Below, piece after piece: positions 1-7,937 of a stretch of DNA of 20,194 bases. The notes under the pieces were generated by a model. It was not told the DNA's origin, made no database searches, and saw nothing but the letters and a program-made list of their open reading frames with translations. This stretch comes from an uncultured Eubacteriales bacterium (GTDB lineage Bacteria; Bacillota; Clostridia; Oscillospirales; Acutalibacteraceae): positions 1 to 20,194 of the forward strand of contig ONUD01000038.1 of NCBI GenBank assembly GCA_900320925.1. Direction: 5' to 3'. The stretch's first letter is position 1. Every line of letters begins with the position of its first letter. A program made the translations under genes and the position numbers.

Positions 1-1156
1 GATTGCGGTAGGTGATGTTTACCAAAAAGGCGATACCATCAACTTTGGTGAGGGTGTCTACATCAAGAATGTCAGCAAACAGGTCAGCGGAGAGTACACT
101 CTGTCGGATATGTCATACAAGTCTACTCTTATTTCAACAGGCAACCTTGAGGAATATGAACTTCCTGTGATTGGTTATGCCTATGTCGGCACCTTCACGA
201 GTGACAACGGCAGTTTCAGCATCAATCTTGACCGTTCCAGCCATGCCAGCACCGCAAAGGTATGGGTAGCGGACGGTGACGGTACAAAAAACAATCCTTT
301 GGTATTCCGTGTGCTTGACAGCTATTTCAATAACAACTCTACTCTTGCATCAGATACGGTCAGTTTAGGGGAATCCGTTATCGTCACAGCTTCCGCCAAT
401 GGTGGTGACGGTGTCTATCAGTATGCGGTATCCTACAAGAAAGCCACTGATACCAAATGGACGACCGTACAGAATTACAGCAGTAACAAGAAAGTACAGA
501 TTACCCCGATGAAAGCCGTTTCCTATGATATTCGTGTCAGTGCAAAGGACGGTTTCGGCAACGAGAAAGAAAAGACTTTTTCCGTCACGGTCAATCCTGC
601 GGCACTGGTGAATGAATCCACTGTCAGTGCAGATTCCGTTGCTTTGGGCAACAGTGTAACGGTCAATGCTGCGGCACAGGGCGGTGTTGGTTCCTGCCAG
701 TATGCCGTGTTCTACAGAAAAGTCGGCACGGATAAATGGACTTCTGTTCAGGCTTATGATACCAACAGCACGGTCACGGTCACTCCCCAGAAAAAGGCAG
801 CTTATGAGATTCTTGTCAAGGCAAAGGACAAGAAAGCCAATGTTGCCGAAAAGACCTTGACTGTCAATGTGACCAATCCGCTTCCCGAAAACACTTCTAC
901 CCTCTCTGCTGATACCATCACCCTCGGTGAAAGCGTAACGGTCAATGCTTCTGCAACAGGCGGTGCAGGCTCTTTCCAGTATGCCGTGTTCTACAAAAAA
1001 GCAACGGATACCAAATGGACAACGGCACAGGCTTACAGCACCAATCCTTCTGTTGCCGTCACCCCCAAGAAGAAAACCTCTTATGAAATCTTCGTCAAAG
1101 CCAAGGATAAAAACAGTACGGTCATTGAAAAAACATTCTCTGTCACCGTAAAATAA
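1..1156 (+). CDS. C-terminal part of a large extracellular repeat protein with three triple-tyrosine-like domains (5' end outside window)
   Basis: The reading frame is open from the left edge (first full codon at base 2) to a TAA at 1154-1156, so the start lies outside the window; the first internal ATG at 110 is not a credible start because coding continues upstream of it without a break. The visible ~384 residues consist of a beta-rich segment followed by three tandem domains of about 92 residues that begin at bases 335, 611 and 890. Each has the pattern S-x-D-x-[IV]-x-L-G-x-S-[IV], then GG-x-G-x-x-QYAV-x-Y, KW-T, and a final Y-[ED]-I-x-V-x-AKD. This resembles the Y_Y_Y (triple tyrosine) or bacterial Ig-like fold found at the ends of secreted clostridial proteins, often wall hydrolases. 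The protein stops right after the third domain, with no dockerin, sorting signal or membrane anchor. The catalytic part, if any, is not visible, so no function is assigned. Confidence 0.85.
   Translation, partial: IAVGDVYQKGDTINFGEGVYIKNVSKQVSGEYTLSDMSYKSTLISTGNLEEYELPVIGYAYVGTFTSDNGSFSINLDRSSHASTAKVWVADGDGTKNNPLVFRVLDSYFNNNSTLASDTVSLGESVIVTASANGGDGVYQYAVSYKKATDTKWTTVQNYSSNKKVQITPMKAVSYDIRVSAKDGFGNEKEKTFSVTVNPAALVNESTVSADSVALGNSVTVNAAAQGGVGSCQYAVFYRKVGTDKWTSVQAYDTNSTVTVTPQKKAAYEILVKAKDKKANVAEKTLTVNVTNPLPENTSTLSADTITLGESVTVNASATGGAGSFQYAVFYKKATDTKWTTAQAYSTNPSVAVTPKKKTSYEIFVKAKDKNSTVIEKTFSVTVK
335..1153 (+). repeat. Three tandem coding repeats of about 276 bases (triple-tyrosine-like domains)
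   Basis: Repeat units start at about 335, 611 and 890. The second and third units share long identical stretches, for example the segment coding for QYAVFY, and the third unit shares KKATDTKW with the first. The pattern suggests duplication within the gene followed by moderate divergence. Confidence 0.8.
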
Positions 1157-1165
1157 ATCCATCAC

Positions 1166-1200
1166 AAAAAAGACCGAAGCAACAAGCTTCGGTCTTTTTT
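1166..1200. terminator. Bidirectional intrinsic terminator between the repeat protein and the ohrR-like gene
   Basis: A perfect 10-bp stem (1171-1180 with 1186-1195, arm AGACCGAAGC, 5-base loop) is flanked by five A's on the left and a T run on the right. It therefore reads as a rho-independent terminator on both strands, for the plus-strand gene ending at 1156 and for the minus-strand gene ending at 1212. Confidence 0.93.
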
Positions 1201-1211
1201 GGTAAAAGAAC

Positions 1212-1646
1212 TCACATCTGCCGGATCATGTCATACAACAAAAGGTACAGTGTTTGCACCTGTTCCTTGTCGAGTTTCAGACAGTCCCCTACAGTAGCAG
1301 GAATACTCCTGCATTTTTCTTTCATATTTTTTCCTGTTTCCGTCAGGGAGATGATAACCACTCTTTCATCTTTGACAGTTCTTGTCCGTGAGAGATAGCC
1401 CTGCTGTTCCATTTTTTTCAGCAAAGGGGTCAATGTCCCGTTGTCAAGGAAAAGCCTTTTGCCGAGTTCACTGACAGGAATCCCATCTGTTTCCCACAGC
1501 ACCATCAGTACCAAATACTGTGTATAAGTCAAATCCAATGCTTTGAGATGTGCATGATAAAGGGAAATCACCTTACGGGAGGCAACATACAGCGGAAAGC
1601 ACAATTGATTATCCAATTTCAGGGATTCTTCTTCCAGCGTTGTCAT
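1212..1646 (-). CDS. ohrR: MarR-family regulator of the OhrR (organic hydroperoxide sensor) type
   Basis: The 144-residue protein is a winged-helix MarR-family repressor. The N-terminal pattern L-x-NQLCF-x-LY, the Tyr residues 30 and 41, and the core L-x-LD-x-GTLTPLLK-x-MEQQG match Bacillus subtilis OhrR closely. Cys16 occupies the position of the reactive Cys15 that senses organic hydroperoxides. Cys112 and Cys122 are further cysteines, and Cys122 lies in the region where two-cysteine OhrR proteins carry the resolving cysteine (inference). I chose the ATG at 1646 because GGAGGG lies six bases or so upstream; the longer frame to 1679 lacks such a site. In known systems OhrR represses ohrA, a thiol peroxidase, but no ohr gene is in this window. 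It lies 88 bases downstream of ntpD on the same strand with no terminator seen between them, and has a promoter of its own. Confidence 0.87.
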   Translation of the reverse strand: MTTLEEESLKLDNQLCFPLYVASRKVISLYHAHLKALDLTYTQYLVLMVLWETDGIPVSELGKRLFLDNGTLTPLLKKMEQQGYLSRTRTVKDERVVIISLTETGKNMKEKCRSIPATVGDCLKLDKEQVQTLYLLLYDMIRQM

Positions 1647-1690
1647 TTTGCCCTCCGTATTCATCAAAATTGCTATCAACCTACACCCTT

Positions 1691-1718
1691 ATTTTACCAT
1701 TTATCAGCAAAATGTCAA
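1691..1718 (-). promoter_or_regulatory. Predicted sigma-A promoter of the ohrR-like gene
   Basis: On the minus strand TTGACA (1713-1718) is followed after 16 bases by TAAAAT (1691-1696), about 45 bases before the chosen start codon. It lies in the gap after ntpD. I see no clear palindromic OhrR box over it. Confidence 0.6.
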
Positions 1719-1734
1719 GAACTTTTTTCATTTT

Positions 1735-2397
1735 TTACTCATATTTTTCGGAATAGCCATGTGCCTTTTCAAGCAGCATATCCTTGACCTTCATCAGTCG
1801 GGTACGGCTGCTGCGGTCATTTTCCTCCAGCTTCATGGCGATATATTTGATAGTTTCCTCATAGCGGGGGATCATGACGTGTTCCAGAGAGTTGACACGC
1901 CGTCTGGTACGTTCGATTTCAGCTGCCATCAGTTCGCAGCTTTTTTCGGTTTCGGCAAGCCGGATCAAATCGGGCAGGAGTTGATGGAGCGACATCACCG
2001 CATCATCCAGTTCAAAGGACGTAAACGCAAAGCCATAGGGATAGATTTCTCCCTCATCATCACTGCCGCTGACGGCAGAGAAGAGAGGGACATCCACACT
2101 CATCACATTTTTGGAAGCGACTTCCACGCCCGTCTGGTGCTTGGAGGACATCAGGGAGGATTCCAGTGCTTTTTTGCTCATCACAGCACTGGCATTGATG
2201 AAATGGCGGTTGCACTCTTCAAGGGAGGATTCCACCTTTGCCCGCAGTTTCTGATTTTCCCTGACAAGCTCGATGAACTGACGCATCAGTTCATCCCGTT
2301 TGTCTTTCAGCATTTTATGCCCGCGTCTTGCAATCTGGAGCTGTTTTTTCAGCTTTGTCATCTGCATTCTGGTGGGATTCACATTCATGACTGCCAT
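1735..2397 (-). CDS. ntpD: V-type ATPase subunit D (central stalk)
   Basis: The 220-residue protein is the central rotor shaft subunit D, which transmits rotation between the A3B3 head and the membrane ring. The N terminus NVNPTRMQMTKLKKQL is typical of the family, followed by two long, charged coiled-coil helices at the two ends (roughly residues 10-75 and 140-210) and a variable middle. Length fits the family (about 200-220). It is the last V-ATPase gene of the operon, starting 12 bases after ntpB with AAGGTG upstream. No ntpH or ntpJ homologue follows, unlike in Enterococcus hirae; an ohrR-like gene follows instead. Confidence 0.96.
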   Translation of the reverse strand: MAVMNVNPTRMQMTKLKKQLQIARRGHKMLKDKRDELMRQFIELVRENQKLRAKVESSLEECNRHFINASAVMSKKALESSLMSSKHQTGVEVASKNVMSVDVPLFSAVSGSDDEGEIYPYGFAFTSFELDDAVMSLHQLLPDLIRLAETEKSCELMAAEIERTRRRVNSLEHVMIPRYEETIKYIAMKLEENDRSSRTRLMKVKDMLLEKAHGYSEKYE

Positions 2398-2409
2398 ATA
2401 CTCAACACC

Positions 2410-3780
2410 TTACTTTCCATAGTATTTGTCAAGCATATCATCCTTGATTCGTTTCAATTCGCTTCTGGGCAGGATATGCAGCAGTTTCCATCCGATGTCC
2501 AGTGTTTCCTCAATGGTACGGTTGGCAGTATAGCCTTGTGAAACATACTCTCTTTCAAATGCTTCTGCAAATTCGGCATATTTCTTGTCAATATCGGTCA
2601 GAGCAGATTCACCCAGCACGATCATGAGTTCTCTGGCATCCTTGCCTCTGGCATAGGCAGAGAACAATTGGTTCATGGTAGCGGCATGATCTTCTCTGGT
2701 ACGTCCGACACCAATGCCCTTGTCTTTCAGACGGGACAGCGACGGCAGAACATCAATGGGAGGGGTAATGCCTTTTCGGTAGAGTTCACGGCTGAGAATG
2801 ATTTGTCCCTCGGTGATGTAGCCTGTCAGGTCAGGGATGGGGTGGGTCTTGTCATCTTCGGGCATGGTCAGAATGGGAATCATGGTAATGGAGCCGTTTT
2901 TGCCCTTTTGCCTGCCGGCACGTTCATAGAGAGTCGCCAAGTTGGTATACATATAACCAGGATAACCGCGTCTGCCCGGGACTTCCTTTCTGGCGGCGGA
3001 CACTTCACGCAGGGCATCGGCATAGTTGGTGATGTCTGTCATGATAACAAGCACGTGCATACCAAGGTCAAAAGCAAGATACTCTGCCGCCGTCAGTGCC
3101 ATACGGGGAGTAGCGATACGCTCAATAGCAGGGTCGTTGGCAAGGTTCACGAACATAACCGTCCTGTCCAATGCTCCCGTTTCACGGAAGGAACGTACAA
3201 AATATTCTGATTCTTCATAGGTAATACCCATTGCCGCAAAGACAACGGCAAACTGTTCATTTTTTCCACGAACGGCAGCCTGTCGGGCAATCTGTGCAGC
3301 AAGCTGTGCATGGGGCAGACCCGATGCAGAGAAAATAGGCAGCTTCTGTCCTCTGACGAGTGTATTCAGACCGTCAATGGCAGACACGCCTGTCTGGATA
3401 AACTCCTGCGGATAGTCACGGGCAGCAGGATTCATGGGTGTGCCGTTAATATCCAGTCGTTTTTCGGGGATGATAGCAGGGCCATCGTCAATAGGATTGC
3501 CCAGACCGTCAAAGACTCTGGAAAGCATATCCGAGGACACCGGCAGCTCCATGGAACGGCCGATAAATCTGACCTTGGACTGTGCAAGGTTAATGCCGGC
3601 GGCAGATTCAAACAACTGCACCAAAGCATTTTTGCCGTCAATTTCCAGCACCTGACAACGGCGAATGTCACCGTTGGGCAGTTCAATTTCTCCCAACTCG
3701 TTATAGGTCACGCCTTCGACATCGCTGACCATCATCAGAGGACCGGCTACCTCTCTGATGGTACGGTATTCCTTTGGCAT
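2410..3780 (-). CDS. ntpB: V-type ATPase subunit B (non-catalytic nucleotide-binding head subunit)
   Basis: The 456-residue protein alternates with subunit A in the A3B3 hexamer. At the position of the P-loop it has the degenerate segment SASGLPHAQ (151-159), as expected of the non-catalytic B subunit. The ATP synthase alpha/beta signature PPIDVLPSLS is at 340-349 and is followed by Arg350, the residue that corresponds to the arginine finger of E. hirae NtpB. The C terminus (RTIEETLDIGWKLLHILP) is a standard B-subunit helical region. Its ATG overlaps the last base of the ntpA stop codon (TGATG), so the two head subunits are probably translationally coupled. Confidence 0.98.
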   Translation of the reverse strand: MPKEYRTIREVAGPLMMVSDVEGVTYNELGEIELPNGDIRRCQVLEIDGKNALVQLFESAAGINLAQSKVRFIGRSMELPVSSDMLSRVFDGLGNPIDDGPAIIPEKRLDINGTPMNPAARDYPQEFIQTGVSAIDGLNTLVRGQKLPIFSASGLPHAQLAAQIARQAAVRGKNEQFAVVFAAMGITYEESEYFVRSFRETGALDRTVMFVNLANDPAIERIATPRMALTAAEYLAFDLGMHVLVIMTDITNYADALREVSAARKEVPGRRGYPGYMYTNLATLYERAGRQKGKNGSITMIPILTMPEDDKTHPIPDLTGYITEGQIILSRELYRKGITPPIDVLPSLSRLKDKGIGVGRTREDHAATMNQLFSAYARGKDARELMIVLGESALTDIDKKYAEFAEAFEREYVSQGYTANRTIEETLDIGWKLLHILPRSELKRIKDDMLDKYYGK

Positions 3781-5546
3781 CAGTCCTCACTCCTTTCCAA
3801 TACGTCTTTGATTTCTTTTTCCAGCATGGCACTGATAGCTTCAAATTCTCTGTCAATGCCGGTTTCCTCTTCATATTTGAATCTGCCGACACGCTCCCGT
3901 ACCGACATACCAATCAAAAGCTCTGTATTGGCACCCTGCTTGAGGGCTTCCACGGAGCGGTCATAGCAAAGCAGGATGGCTCTCATCATCAGCACCTGTT
4001 TTTTGAGAGAGGTGTAGGTATCCACCGCATCAAAGGCATTCTGGTGCAGATAGTCCTCACGAATGGAACGAGCCGTTTCCAATTTCAGTCTGTCCGTGGC
4101 GGAAAGGGCATCCATACCGACAAGGTTCACAATTTCCTGCAATTCCGATTCATCCTGCAACAATGCCATCAGCCTGCCACGCAGTGTCATGAAGTCCTTG
4201 GAGGCATTCTCGGCAAACCAGTCCTCCAGCTGGTCGGTATAGAGGGAATAGCTGGTCAGCCAGTTAATGGCAGGGAAGTGTCTTTTGTAAGCAAGTCCTG
4301 CATCCAGTCCCCAGAATACTTTGACAATACGCAGGGTTGCCTGAGAAACAGGTTCCGAAATGTCGCCGCCCGGCGGAGATACGGCTCCGATAACGGACAA
4401 TGCTCCTTCTGTATTGTCACTGCCGTTGACAATCACCCGTCCTGCACGCTCGTAGAACTGTGCCAGACGGCTGCCGAGGTAGGCGGGATAGCCCTCTTCA
4501 CCCGGCATTTCCTCCAGACGGCCTGACATTTCACGCAAAGCCTCTGCCCAGCGGGAGGTAGAGTCTGCCATGAGTGCCACGGTGTAGCCCATGTCACGGA
4601 AGTATTCGGCAATGGTGATACCCGTATAGATGGACGCTTCACGGGCAGCCACCGGCATATCAGAAGTATTGGCAATCAGCACGGTTCTTTCCATCAGGGA
4701 ATTGCCTGTTCTGGGGTCTTTCAGTTCGGGGAACTCGTTCAGAACATCGGTCATTTCATTGCCGCGTTCTCCGCAGCCGATATAAACGATAATATCTGCT
4801 GCTGCCCATTTTGCCAACTGGTGCTGTACAACGGTTTTGCCGGAGCCGAACGGACCCGGCACGGCCGCCACACCGCCTTTGGCAATCGGGAAAAGGGTAT
4901 CAATGGTTCTCTGACCCGTTGTCAGGAGAATATCGGGAGAGAGCTTTCTCTTGTACGGTCTGCCGACACGTACAGGCCACTTGACTGCCATGGTAAGGTT
5001 TTGTTTTTTGCCGTCCTTTTCCAGAACGGCAACGGTTTCGTCAATGGTAAAATCGCCCTCTTTGATTTGCAGGACGGTACCGCTGACACCGTTCGGCACT
5101 AAAATTTTATGCACCACGGCATTGGTTTCCTTGACGGTACCGAGTACATCTCCCGATACCAGATCTGCCCCTTTTTTGACAGCAGGGATAAAGTGCCATT
5201 TTTTCTGATGATCAAGGGAAGGCACTTCAATACCTCTGGTCAAGTTGTTGCCGGCAACTTTCATGATTTCGCTGAGGGGTCTCTGGATTCCGTCATAGAT
5301 GGCACCAATCAGTCCCGGCCCCAATTCCACCGACAGCGGTGCTCCTGTGGATTCCACCTCTTCGCCCGGTCCGAGACCGGAGGTTTCCTCGTAGACCTGA
5401 ATAGAGGCTCTGTCGCCGTGCATTTCGATAATTTCACCAATCAGCCGTTCCTTGCTGACTCTTACCACGTCAAACATATTGGCATTACGCATTCCCTCTG
5501 CAATGACAAGAGGACCTGCGACTTTTGTGATAACTCCGTTTGTCAA
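3780..5546 (-). CDS. ntpA: V-type ATPase subunit A (catalytic head subunit), TTG start
   Basis: The catalytic 588-residue subunit hydrolyses ATP in the A3B3 head. The family N terminus (TNGVITKVAGPLVIAEGM) begins directly after a TTG at 5546, with GAGGTG upstream at good distance. A longer frame to 5708 would run far into ntpG and has an unrelated arginine-rich sequence, so I reject it. Walker A GPFGSGKT is at 231-238 and the catalytic GER motif at 259-261. The A-specific insertion domain (about residues 110-190) and the helical C terminus are present. Length equals that of other bacterial A subunits. It begins 11 bases after ntpG and overlaps ntpB by one base. Confidence 0.97.
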   Translation of the reverse strand: MTNGVITKVAGPLVIAEGMRNANMFDVVRVSKERLIGEIIEMHGDRASIQVYEETSGLGPGEEVESTGAPLSVELGPGLIGAIYDGIQRPLSEIMKVAGNNLTRGIEVPSLDHQKKWHFIPAVKKGADLVSGDVLGTVKETNAVVHKILVPNGVSGTVLQIKEGDFTIDETVAVLEKDGKKQNLTMAVKWPVRVGRPYKRKLSPDILLTTGQRTIDTLFPIAKGGVAAVPGPFGSGKTVVQHQLAKWAAADIIVYIGCGERGNEMTDVLNEFPELKDPRTGNSLMERTVLIANTSDMPVAAREASIYTGITIAEYFRDMGYTVALMADSTSRWAEALREMSGRLEEMPGEEGYPAYLGSRLAQFYERAGRVIVNGSDNTEGALSVIGAVSPPGGDISEPVSQATLRIVKVFWGLDAGLAYKRHFPAINWLTSYSLYTDQLEDWFAENASKDFMTLRGRLMALLQDESELQEIVNLVGMDALSATDRLKLETARSIREDYLHQNAFDAVDTYTSLKKQVLMMRAILLCYDRSVEALKQGANTELLIGMSVRERVGRFKYEEETGIDREFEAISAMLEKEIKDVLERSED

Positions 5547-5557
5547 ATATACACACC

Positions 5558-5881
5558 TCAATTTCCAAAGAGAATATCCGATCCGACTGCCTGTTCCACG
5601 AACTGTGACAGTCGTTTCTGACCGATCCCTGTTCCGCCGGCGGCGGAGGGAATCGGAATCACGGCAGGGATTGTCCTTTCGGCAAACCTTGTCCTTTCCT
5701 TTGCACAAAGGGCAAACAACCCCTCTGTCATATAGATAATGGCATAATCCTCACTGTCGGCAATGCGTTTGAGCAGATTGCCGGATTCCTGGGGATCGTC
5801 ACACAGATACATATCCATTCCGACTGCACCGAAGCCCTTGATACTTTCACTGTCGCCGATCACGGCAATATTCTTAACCAT
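5558..5881 (-). CDS. ntpG: V-type ATPase subunit F (central stalk; NtpG in Enterococcus)
   Basis: The 107-residue protein matches subunit F, the small Rossmann-like protein that binds subunit D in the rotor. The N terminus KNIAVIGDSESIKGFGAVGM, the middle segment DYAIIYMTEGL and the IPAVIPIPS motif are characteristic. Its ATG lies inside the end of ntpC with an 8-base overlap, which implies coupled translation. Length is normal (about 100-110). Confidence 0.95.
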   Translation of the reverse strand: MVKNIAVIGDSESIKGFGAVGMDMYLCDDPQESGNLLKRIADSEDYAIIYMTEGLFALCAKERTRFAERTIPAVIPIPSAAGGTGIGQKRLSQFVEQAVGSDILFGN

Positions 5882-6839
5882 AGCTCACACGCAGCCTTTC
5901 TCTGATTTTTTCGGGGGGCGTACCGGTTTTGATACCCCCTGCAATGATATTGACCTGTTTTCTTTCGCCCTCGCAGGCCATATAATATCCTAAAAGCGGT
6001 TCGGCTCCCATGCAGGAGAAGCGGCACAGCTCCCTTGCCAACTGCATGGTACCGTTGTCCACGAATCTTTCAAACTCCGAAGGGGATTTCCGATACCGTA
6101 CAGCTGCCTGACGGCAGTCATGCACTTCCAGCTTGTCCAGATATTTCAAAAGCGGTTCACTGCCCGCCACAGCGGTTCTTATCAGCTTTTTGAAATCCAG
6201 TTCCTCACAGTCACACAAAGCCTGTTCAAGATACTGCTCCGAAGCCCCGGTTTTAGCGGCACGCAAAGCGATCTTGACATTGGCATAAAAAACCAGTCTG
6301 GCAAGATACTGTTTCAGAAAGACAGACTTGGCGTGTTTGCTTTCCGTCAGGAGCCGTTCCATGACAGCCCTGTCAATCACGGCATCGCTCAGACGGGCAT
6401 CCTTGGTTTCCGCTAACAGACCATATGCCCTGTCGGCGGCACTGCCGAGCCATTCTGGAAGCTTGTCAAAGCGTCTGTTTTCCACGGCTGCCGCCATCTC
6501 TTTCGGGTCAACGGTGCAGGGTGTCAGCAACAGGGCATCGTAGTCCCTGTCAGACATCACGCCTTTGAGGATGGTTTTCAGGTTATGGACATCATTTTGC
6601 ACCTGAAACGGCTCAAACAGTCCCATATCGGGAGCGACACGGCGGATATACTGCCACATCCTGCGGGCATGGCTCTCGATGAGTGCATCCACACTTTCGC
6701 CATCCCCAAAGCCCTTGTCCTTAAGGAACCGCACCAGTTCCTTTTCATCGGTCAGTGTCAGCATCTGGTCAATATCCGAAGAGGAGAGCAGGTGTTTTTC
6801 TCTTGCCCTGACAGAGCCGATCGAAAATTCATATTCCAT
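5874..6839 (-). CDS. ntpC: V-type ATPase subunit C (rotor collar between D/F shaft and K ring; equals eukaryotic d)
   Basis: The 321-residue, mostly helical protein matches subunit C/AC39, which caps the membrane ring and docks the D/F shaft. Typical features are a start with SIGSVRAREKHLLS, the segment PFQVQNDVHNLKTILKG near residue 80-95, and a C terminus ending EKIRERLRVSYG, similar to the family ending with a conserved arginine and Y-G/E. GGGGTGGAG lies just upstream of the ATG. It starts 11 bases after ntpE and its end overlaps ntpG. Confidence 0.94.
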   Translation of the reverse strand: MEYEFSIGSVRAREKHLLSSSDIDQMLTLTDEKELVRFLKDKGFGDGESVDALIESHARRMWQYIRRVAPDMGLFEPFQVQNDVHNLKTILKGVMSDRDYDALLLTPCTVDPKEMAAAVENRRFDKLPEWLGSAADRAYGLLAETKDARLSDAVIDRAVMERLLTESKHAKSVFLKQYLARLVFYANVKIALRAAKTGASEQYLEQALCDCEELDFKKLIRTAVAGSEPLLKYLDKLEVHDCRQAAVRYRKSPSEFERFVDNGTMQLARELCRFSCMGAEPLLGYYMACEGERKQVNIIAGGIKTGTPPEKIRERLRVSYG

Positions 6840-6850
6840 AGCTCCACCCC

Positions 6851-7432
6851 TTATCGAAACAGTTCTTTGCCGATGAGGTCTTCAATCTCCTCACGTCTTT
6901 CCGCGATGATGGAGGGAAAGCTCATATTTTCCTCCACGTCACCGTTTTTCAGGATAAACCCGCTGGTAATGCTGTCATCGGGTGTTTTCGAGAGGGAGGC
7001 ATGGATCCCCAGTTCTCCCAGACGGCTCTCAAAGTTATCCGGCACTCTTTTGAGGTCTTTTCGGTTGAGATAGACCGTGCCGTTTTTTTCACCGATAGGT
7101 TTGGCCAACTGGTACAGCAGTTCAAAATACACCTTGTCAGGCAGTCGCTCCATATAGTGCAAAACAGCCTGCACAGCCTTGTCAATTTCTGTCCGGCGGG
7201 TCTTGAGGAGCATATTGCGTTTTTCGAGTTCACTTTTACTCTGATGGGCTTTCAGCAGCTTGGCAGATTGCTCTTCCAGTTGAAATTGAGCCGTTTTGGT
7301 AATCTCTCCTGCCTGCTGTTTGGCGGCATCAAGAATTTCCTGACAGGCGGCATCCGTTTCCTGATGGAGGGCGGCAATTTTATCTTCACATTCCTGTCGA
7401 ATGCCTGACAGGATTTTTTCTCCGTTGCTCAT
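6851..7432 (-). CDS. ntpE: V-type ATPase subunit E (peripheral stalk)
   Basis: The 193-residue protein has a long charged N-terminal coiled coil (about residues 5-85) rich in Glu, Lys and Gln, followed by a compact C-terminal domain ending in IIAERREEIEDLIGKELF, as in peripheral-stalk subunit E. Together with NtpF it forms the stator. I place the start at the ATG at 7432, eight bases after the AAGGGTG ribosome site; an in-frame GTG at 7441 would sit inside that site and is less likely. It lies 15 bases after ntpK. Confidence 0.93.
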   Translation of the reverse strand: MSNGEKILSGIRQECEDKIAALHQETDAACQEILDAAKQQAGEITKTAQFQLEEQSAKLLKAHQSKSELEKRNMLLKTRRTEIDKAVQAVLHYMERLPDKVYFELLYQLAKPIGEKNGTVYLNRKDLKRVPDNFESRLGELGIHASLSKTPDDSITSGFILKNGDVEENMSFPSIIAERREEIEDLIGKELFR

Positions 7433-7447
7433 ATCATGCACACCCTT

Positions 7448-7921
7448 TTAAAATGTAATACCGGGGATGGAGATAACGGTCAGCAGGGAAACAATGAAAG
7501 CCAGCAGGGCATAGATTTCGACCAGTGTGATGGAAACCATGGCTTTGGAAAAGTTTTTCTCGTCCTTGGCACACATACTGATACCTGCCACAGCAGCTCT
7601 TCCCTGTGCAATACCCGAAACCAGACCACCGATACCGACAGAAAGGGAAGCACCCAGATAAGCCAATCCCTGCTGCCATGTCACCGTGTCGCCGCCGCCG
7701 AGGACGCCTGCACCGATGAGCATCAGAAAGGCTACAATAAAGCCGTACAGTCCCTGTGTACCGGGCAGCAGTGTCAGCACCAGCATTTTACCGAACATGG
7801 AGGAATCCTCCGAAAGAACACCCATTGCTGCCTGAGCAGCAGCTCCGACACCCTTGGCAGAACCGATACCTGCCAGAACAGTTGCGATTGCGATCCCAAT
7901 GATTGTAAATATCATACCCAT
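7448..7921 (-). CDS. ntpK: V-type ATPase subunit K (membrane rotor ring, 16-kDa proteolipid) with Na+-ligand residues
   Basis: The 157-residue protein has four membrane helices formed by two related hairpins, so it is the duplicated, 16-kDa form of the proteolipid. LLPGTQGLYGF (51-61), GIAQG (103-107) and VEIY (134-137) are nearly identical to the corresponding E. hirae NtpK segments. The residues that coordinate Na+ there (Leu61, Thr64, Gln65, Gln110, Glu139) correspond to Leu52, Thr55, Gln56, Gln106 and Glu135 here. Only one carboxylate is present per four helices, as in E. hirae. GGAGG lies nine bases before the ATG. The sequence supports Na+ as coupling ion, but protein sequence alone does not prove it. 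Confidence 0.97.
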   Translation of the reverse strand: MGMIFTIIGIAIATVLAGIGSAKGVGAAAQAAMGVLSEDSSMFGKMLVLTLLPGTQGLYGFIVAFLMLIGAGVLGGGDTVTWQQGLAYLGASLSVGIGGLVSGIAQGRAAVAGISMCAKDEKNFSKAMVSITLVEIYALLAFIVSLLTVISIPGITF

Positions 7922-7937
7922 AATGCATTACCTCCGA

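Noticed and set aside
365..1165. 266-codon open frame on the minus strand opposite the repeat protein
   Set aside because: It lies fully antisense to a clear repeated coding sequence, its Cys/Arg/Gly-rich product matches no family, and its own repeats merely mirror those of the real gene.
1647..1690. OhrR operator overlapping the ohrR promoter
   Set aside because: The AT-rich stretch contains ATCAA twice but no convincing inverted repeat like the known Bacillus OhrR box.
5547..5708. 54-codon N-terminal extension of ntpA
   Set aside because: It overlaps ntpG in another frame, encodes an Arg-rich sequence unlike any A subunit, and the family N terminus begins exactly at the TTG at 5546.
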